A DNA stretch of 7,860 nt from an uncultured Prevotella sp. (GTDB lineage: Bacteria > Bacteroidota > Bacteroidia > Bacteroidales > Bacteroidaceae), in NCBI GenBank assembly GCA_934217675.1, contig CAKQCV010000094.1, positions 1 through 7,860 of the forward strand. The letters are read 5' to 3'. The notes beneath the pieces were generated by a model that made no database searches, was not told the DNA's origin, and was given only the letters and a program-made list of their open reading frames with translations. The position numbers and the translations under genes were made by a program. Within the stretch, counting starts at the first letter, position 1. Every line of letters starts with the position of its first letter. Shown in pieces: positions 6,220 through 7,860 of the stretch.

Positions 6220-7080
6220 ATGAACACACTTGATAATAAGAATATTCAGATTGCAGATTTCCTTGCAGAGAAAGGTTATCTGCCAATTTCAAAGAAAGGG
6301 GCTAATTGGTGGTATCTGTCACCATTGCATAAAGAGAATACAGCATCCTTCAAGGTGAATGTGGACAAAAATGTGTGGTATGATTTCGGTTTGGGTAAAG
6401 GTGGTGGACTTGTTACTTTAGTCAATTTACTGTACCATCCAAATAGCTTTCAGGAGTATCTTCATCATCTTAACGGTATCAGAACTTCGTTTCCCTCAAC
6501 TCCCCAAACAGCAAGGGAAAACTCAGAATCTTTTAGCAATGTCGATGTAAAGAGTTTGAGCAATTCTGCCCTGGTGAGATACCTCGGAAAACGTGGTATC
6601 ACTCAGAAAGTGGCAAGCCAATATTGCAAGGAAGTATATTACCTAAACAATGGCAAGAACTATTTTGCCGTAGGTTTTCCTAACCGCACAGGTGGCTATG
6701 AGATTCGTAATGCTTACTTCAAGGGATGCATCTCACCAAAAGACATTTCGGTCATATCCCAAGGCAACAAAGCTTGTCATGTGTTTGAAGGATTCATCGA
6801 CTTCCTATCCTATGTGGTATTACATGGAGATTGCGATGCTATTGTCCTTAATTCGGTCATCAATGTTCCTAAGTCAATAGACTACTTGAACAGATATGAT
6901 TACGTCCATTGTCATCTGGACAATGATAAAGCAGGACACGATGCCACAGAACAGATCAAGATTTTGTGCAAGGGCAATGTGATAGATGCTTCTGACGAAT
7001 ATGGAGAATCCAAAGACTTGAACGAGTTCCTTTGTAAAAGGATGAAAAGTCGAGTTCAGAATTGTGGCTTCAAACGGTAA
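6220..7080 (+). CDS. Toprim-domain DNA primase-like protein with a degenerate zinc-finger region
   Basis: A 286-residue DnaG-related protein, about half the length of a chromosomal primase because the helicase-binding C terminus is absent. The N terminus follows the CHC2 zinc-ribbon layout (WYLSPLHKENTASFKVNVDK, then WYDFGLGKGGGLVTLV, residues 31-68), but the metal-binding cysteines are replaced: Ser34 instead of Cys, Leu58 in the Cys-Gly-x-Gly-Gly-type turn; only His37 remains. The Toprim fold follows, with the catalytic Glu190 in HVFEGFIDFL and the metal-binding Asp233-x-Asp235 in HCHLDNDKAGHDAT, then SKDLNEFL. The role would be synthesis of RNA primers at the element origin or on the transferred strand. 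It is preceded by the iteron-like cluster and followed by the candidate oriT, with the MobC gene 206 nt further on. The start is the ATG after an A-rich leader; no Shine-Dalgarno site is seen. Confidence 0.88.
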   Translation: MNTLDNKNIQIADFLAEKGYLPISKKGANWWYLSPLHKENTASFKVNVDKNVWYDFGLGKGGGLVTLVNLLYHPNSFQEYLHHLNGIRTSFPSTPQTARENSESFSNVDVKSLSNSALVRYLGKRGITQKVASQYCKEVYYLNNGKNYFAVGFPNRTGGYEIRNAYFKGCISPKDISVISQGNKACHVFEGFIDFLSYVVLHGDCDAIVLNSVINVPKSIDYLNRYDYVHCHLDNDKAGHDATEQIKILCKGNVIDASDEYGESKDLNEFLCKRMKSRVQNCGFKR

Positions 7081-7134
7081 ATTTTGTATCAACAATAGTC
7101 AAAAACAAGAGTAATTATTTAGGAAAGTTCTTTC

Positions 7135-7255
7135 GGGAGCAAGTTTGTGTTTTCGATATACGAAAACAGTTGCAATCGGTATATCCGATTTTGCTATTGA
7201 CATTGCCCAAGCAAACTTTTGGCAAAGGTCAATACCTATTGAGAAACTTGCCCCC
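7135..7255 (+). other. Candidate oriT: cloverleaf-like nested inverted repeats upstream of mobC
   Basis: The 206-nt gap 7081-7286 holds a compact fold. An outer repeat, GGGAGCAAGTTT (7135-7146) and AAACTTGCCCCC (7244-7255), is complementary at 11 of 12 positions. Inside are three hairpins: TGTTTTCG/CGAAAACA with loop ATATA (7148-7168); AATCGG/CCGATT with loop TATAT (7174-7190); and TTGAC-a-TTGCC/GGCAA-ag-GTCAA (7197-7232). Nested inverted repeats directly before relaxosome genes are typical of transfer origins, where the relaxase nicks beside a hairpin. I cannot name the nick position. An mRNA leader structure controlling mobC is the main alternative. A competing pairing, AAGTTTG (7141-7147) with CAAACTT (7212-7218), is also possible. 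Confidence 0.6.
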
Positions 7256-7286
7256 TCAAGAACTGTATCATATAAATATAAGTACA

Positions 7287-7682
7287 ATGGCAAAACATGT
7301 AATCAACAATACAGGAGGGCGCAAGCCTCTCCCTGAAGAAGAAAAGTATGGTAAGCCCATACCAGTTCGTTTCACAGCAAAACAGTTTGTTCGTATCAAA
7401 CGTAAGGCAGGAGAAATGCCCATAAGTGCATATATTCGTGAAGGCGCACTTCATGCCATCGTGCGCCAACCTGTTACAAAAGAGTTGATGAAAGAGATAA
7501 GAGACTTGAATAATCTTGGAACGAACATCAACTCATTGGCGAAACTTGCCTTTCAAGCAGGATTCATATCTATCGCAGATAAAGCAAATGAAGCTCTGGA
7601 TGGAGTCAATGCGGTTCTCCATCAAGCTCGTCTTAAAATCAAAGAGAAAGAAGACAATGAAGAATCAGAAAATCAAAGTTAA
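7287..7682 (+). CDS. mobC: MobC-like relaxosome accessory protein
   Basis: A 131-residue plasmid-mobilization protein that binds oriT and helps the relaxase gain access to the nick site. Residues about 25-58 (IPVRFTAKQFVRIKRKAGEMPISAYIREGAL) have the beta-strand, helix, helix pattern of a ribbon-helix-helix domain, including the SxYIRExAL element seen in relaxosome proteins. Residues 67-92 (LMKEIRDLNNLGTNINSLAK onward) carry the MobC signature with LNxLGxNINxLAK. The C terminus is a charged tail ending KEKEDNEESENQS. The frame is open further upstream to 7062, but that stretch covers the hairpin region and the primase end and has no family resemblance, so ATG 7287 is chosen. The relaxase gene starts 20 nt after the stop; the pair forms the mobilization operon. 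Confidence 0.9.
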   Translation: MAKHVINNTGGRKPLPEEEKYGKPIPVRFTAKQFVRIKRKAGEMPISAYIREGALHAIVRQPVTKELMKEIRDLNNLGTNINSLAKLAFQAGFISIADKANEALDGVNAVLHQARLKIKEKEDNEESENQS

Positions 7683-7702
7683 ACTTCAAAACACTACAGC
7701 AC

Positions 7703-7860
7703 ATGTATGGTAAAATTCTTCATGGAGCATCATTTAGAGGGCTTGTCAACTACATTAATGACCGTCGCAAAAATGCAACATTAGTTGCTTCAAGCGACGG
7801 AGTCAATCTTACGAATAACCAAACCATAACAGATAGTTTCGTGATGCAGGCAGGTTTGAG
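7703..7860 (+). CDS. Relaxase (mobilization nuclease), 5' end only, cut by window edge
   Basis: The first 52 codons of a DNA relaxase, which nicks oriT through a catalytic tyrosine, stays bound to the 5' end and pilots the strand to the recipient. The start MYGKILHGASFRGLVNYIND has the typical N terminus of Bacteroides relaxases of the MOBP-like group (beta-strand, G-x-SF-x-G, then Tyr17 in VNYIND). It is followed by ATLVASSDGVNL and SFVMQAG, the segment preceding the conserved histidine motif, which lies outside. The frame stays open to the edge. It starts 20 nt after mobC. The nuclease assignment rests on this short segment plus the MobC neighbour; the catalytic tyrosine is my best guess among Tyr2 and Tyr17. 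Confidence 0.82.
   Translation, partial: MYGKILHGASFRGLVNYINDRRKNATLVASSDGVNLTNNQTITDSFVMQAGL

Larger units (their letters stand above)
1339..7860 (+). mobile_element. Integrative and mobilizable element (left part), downstream of dnaK
   Basis: The plus-strand gene order is HTH protein, tyrosine recombinase, two unknown genes, HTH protein, helicase-type ATPase, Toprim primase, MobC and relaxase. This is the standard content of Bacteroidales mobilizable transposons, which integrate by a tyrosine recombinase and borrow the transfer machinery of a co-resident conjugative element. No type IV secretion genes are visible, which favours a mobilizable over a self-transmissible element, although the right side is not seen. 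The left boundary is uncertain: it should lie between the dnaK terminator and the first element gene (1339-1464). The right end and the second attachment site are outside the window. The start given is a working limit, not a mapped junction. Confidence 0.8.

Noticed and set aside
7062..7286. Upstream in-frame extension of the mobC reading frame (75 extra residues).
   Set aside because: It overlaps the primase end and the whole hairpin region and has no family resemblance; the MobC-like sequence starts naturally at ATG 7287.
7145..7336. Short plus-strand frame of 63 codons over the candidate oriT and mobC start.
   Set aside because: It runs through the inverted repeats, overlaps mobC out of frame and shows no protein-like pattern.

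Overview
The window reads as Bacteroidales DNA, probably from a Prevotella-like gut or oral bacterium (inference). The DnaK tail has a Gln/Gly/Ala/Asn-rich C terminus, one TAnnTTTG promoter element is perfect, Shine-Dalgarno sites are mostly absent, and the mobilization genes are of the type seen in Bacteroides mobilizable transposons. Two compositional zones are visible. Positions 1-1265 are the 3' two-thirds of the chromosomal chaperone gene dnaK, closed by a strong intrinsic terminator. From about 1340 to the right edge the DNA is more AT-rich and every gene is on the plus strand; this is the left part of an integrative and mobilizable element (IME) inserted just downstream of dnaK.

Layout of the element: (1) an integration module, with a zinc-finger plus double helix-turn-helix protein (1465-2016) followed 8 nt later by an intact tyrosine recombinase (2025-3284); (2) two translationally coupled genes of unknown function (3306-3938 and 3935-4339); (3) a 174-nt intergenic region with a strong terminator flanked by 10-bp-phased CCACA repeats and ending in a perfect -7 promoter element; (4) a replication-like module, with a small HTH protein (4514-4879) overlapping a helicase-type ATPase (4866-6068), then a 151-nt spacer holding eight TCAACA/TGTTGA repeats, then a Toprim primase-like protein (6220-7080); (5) a mobilization module, with a 206-nt non-coding region containing a cloverleaf-like set of inverted repeats (candidate oriT), a MobC-like relaxosome protein (7287-7682) and the first 52 codons of a relaxase (7703 to the edge).

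How the parts would work together (inference from family knowledge): the recombinase and a small DNA-binding protein excise and integrate the element. The helicase and primase could copy the excised circle from the iteron-rich spacer. MobC and the relaxase would nick oriT so that a co-resident conjugative element can transfer it. No cargo gene (resistance or defence) is recognisable; any cargo would lie beyond the right edge or among the two unknown genes. The most noteworthy parts are the cloverleaf-like region at 7135-7255, the iteron cluster at 6073-6209, the phased CCACA arrays around the terminator at 4397-4440, and the unknown gene pair.
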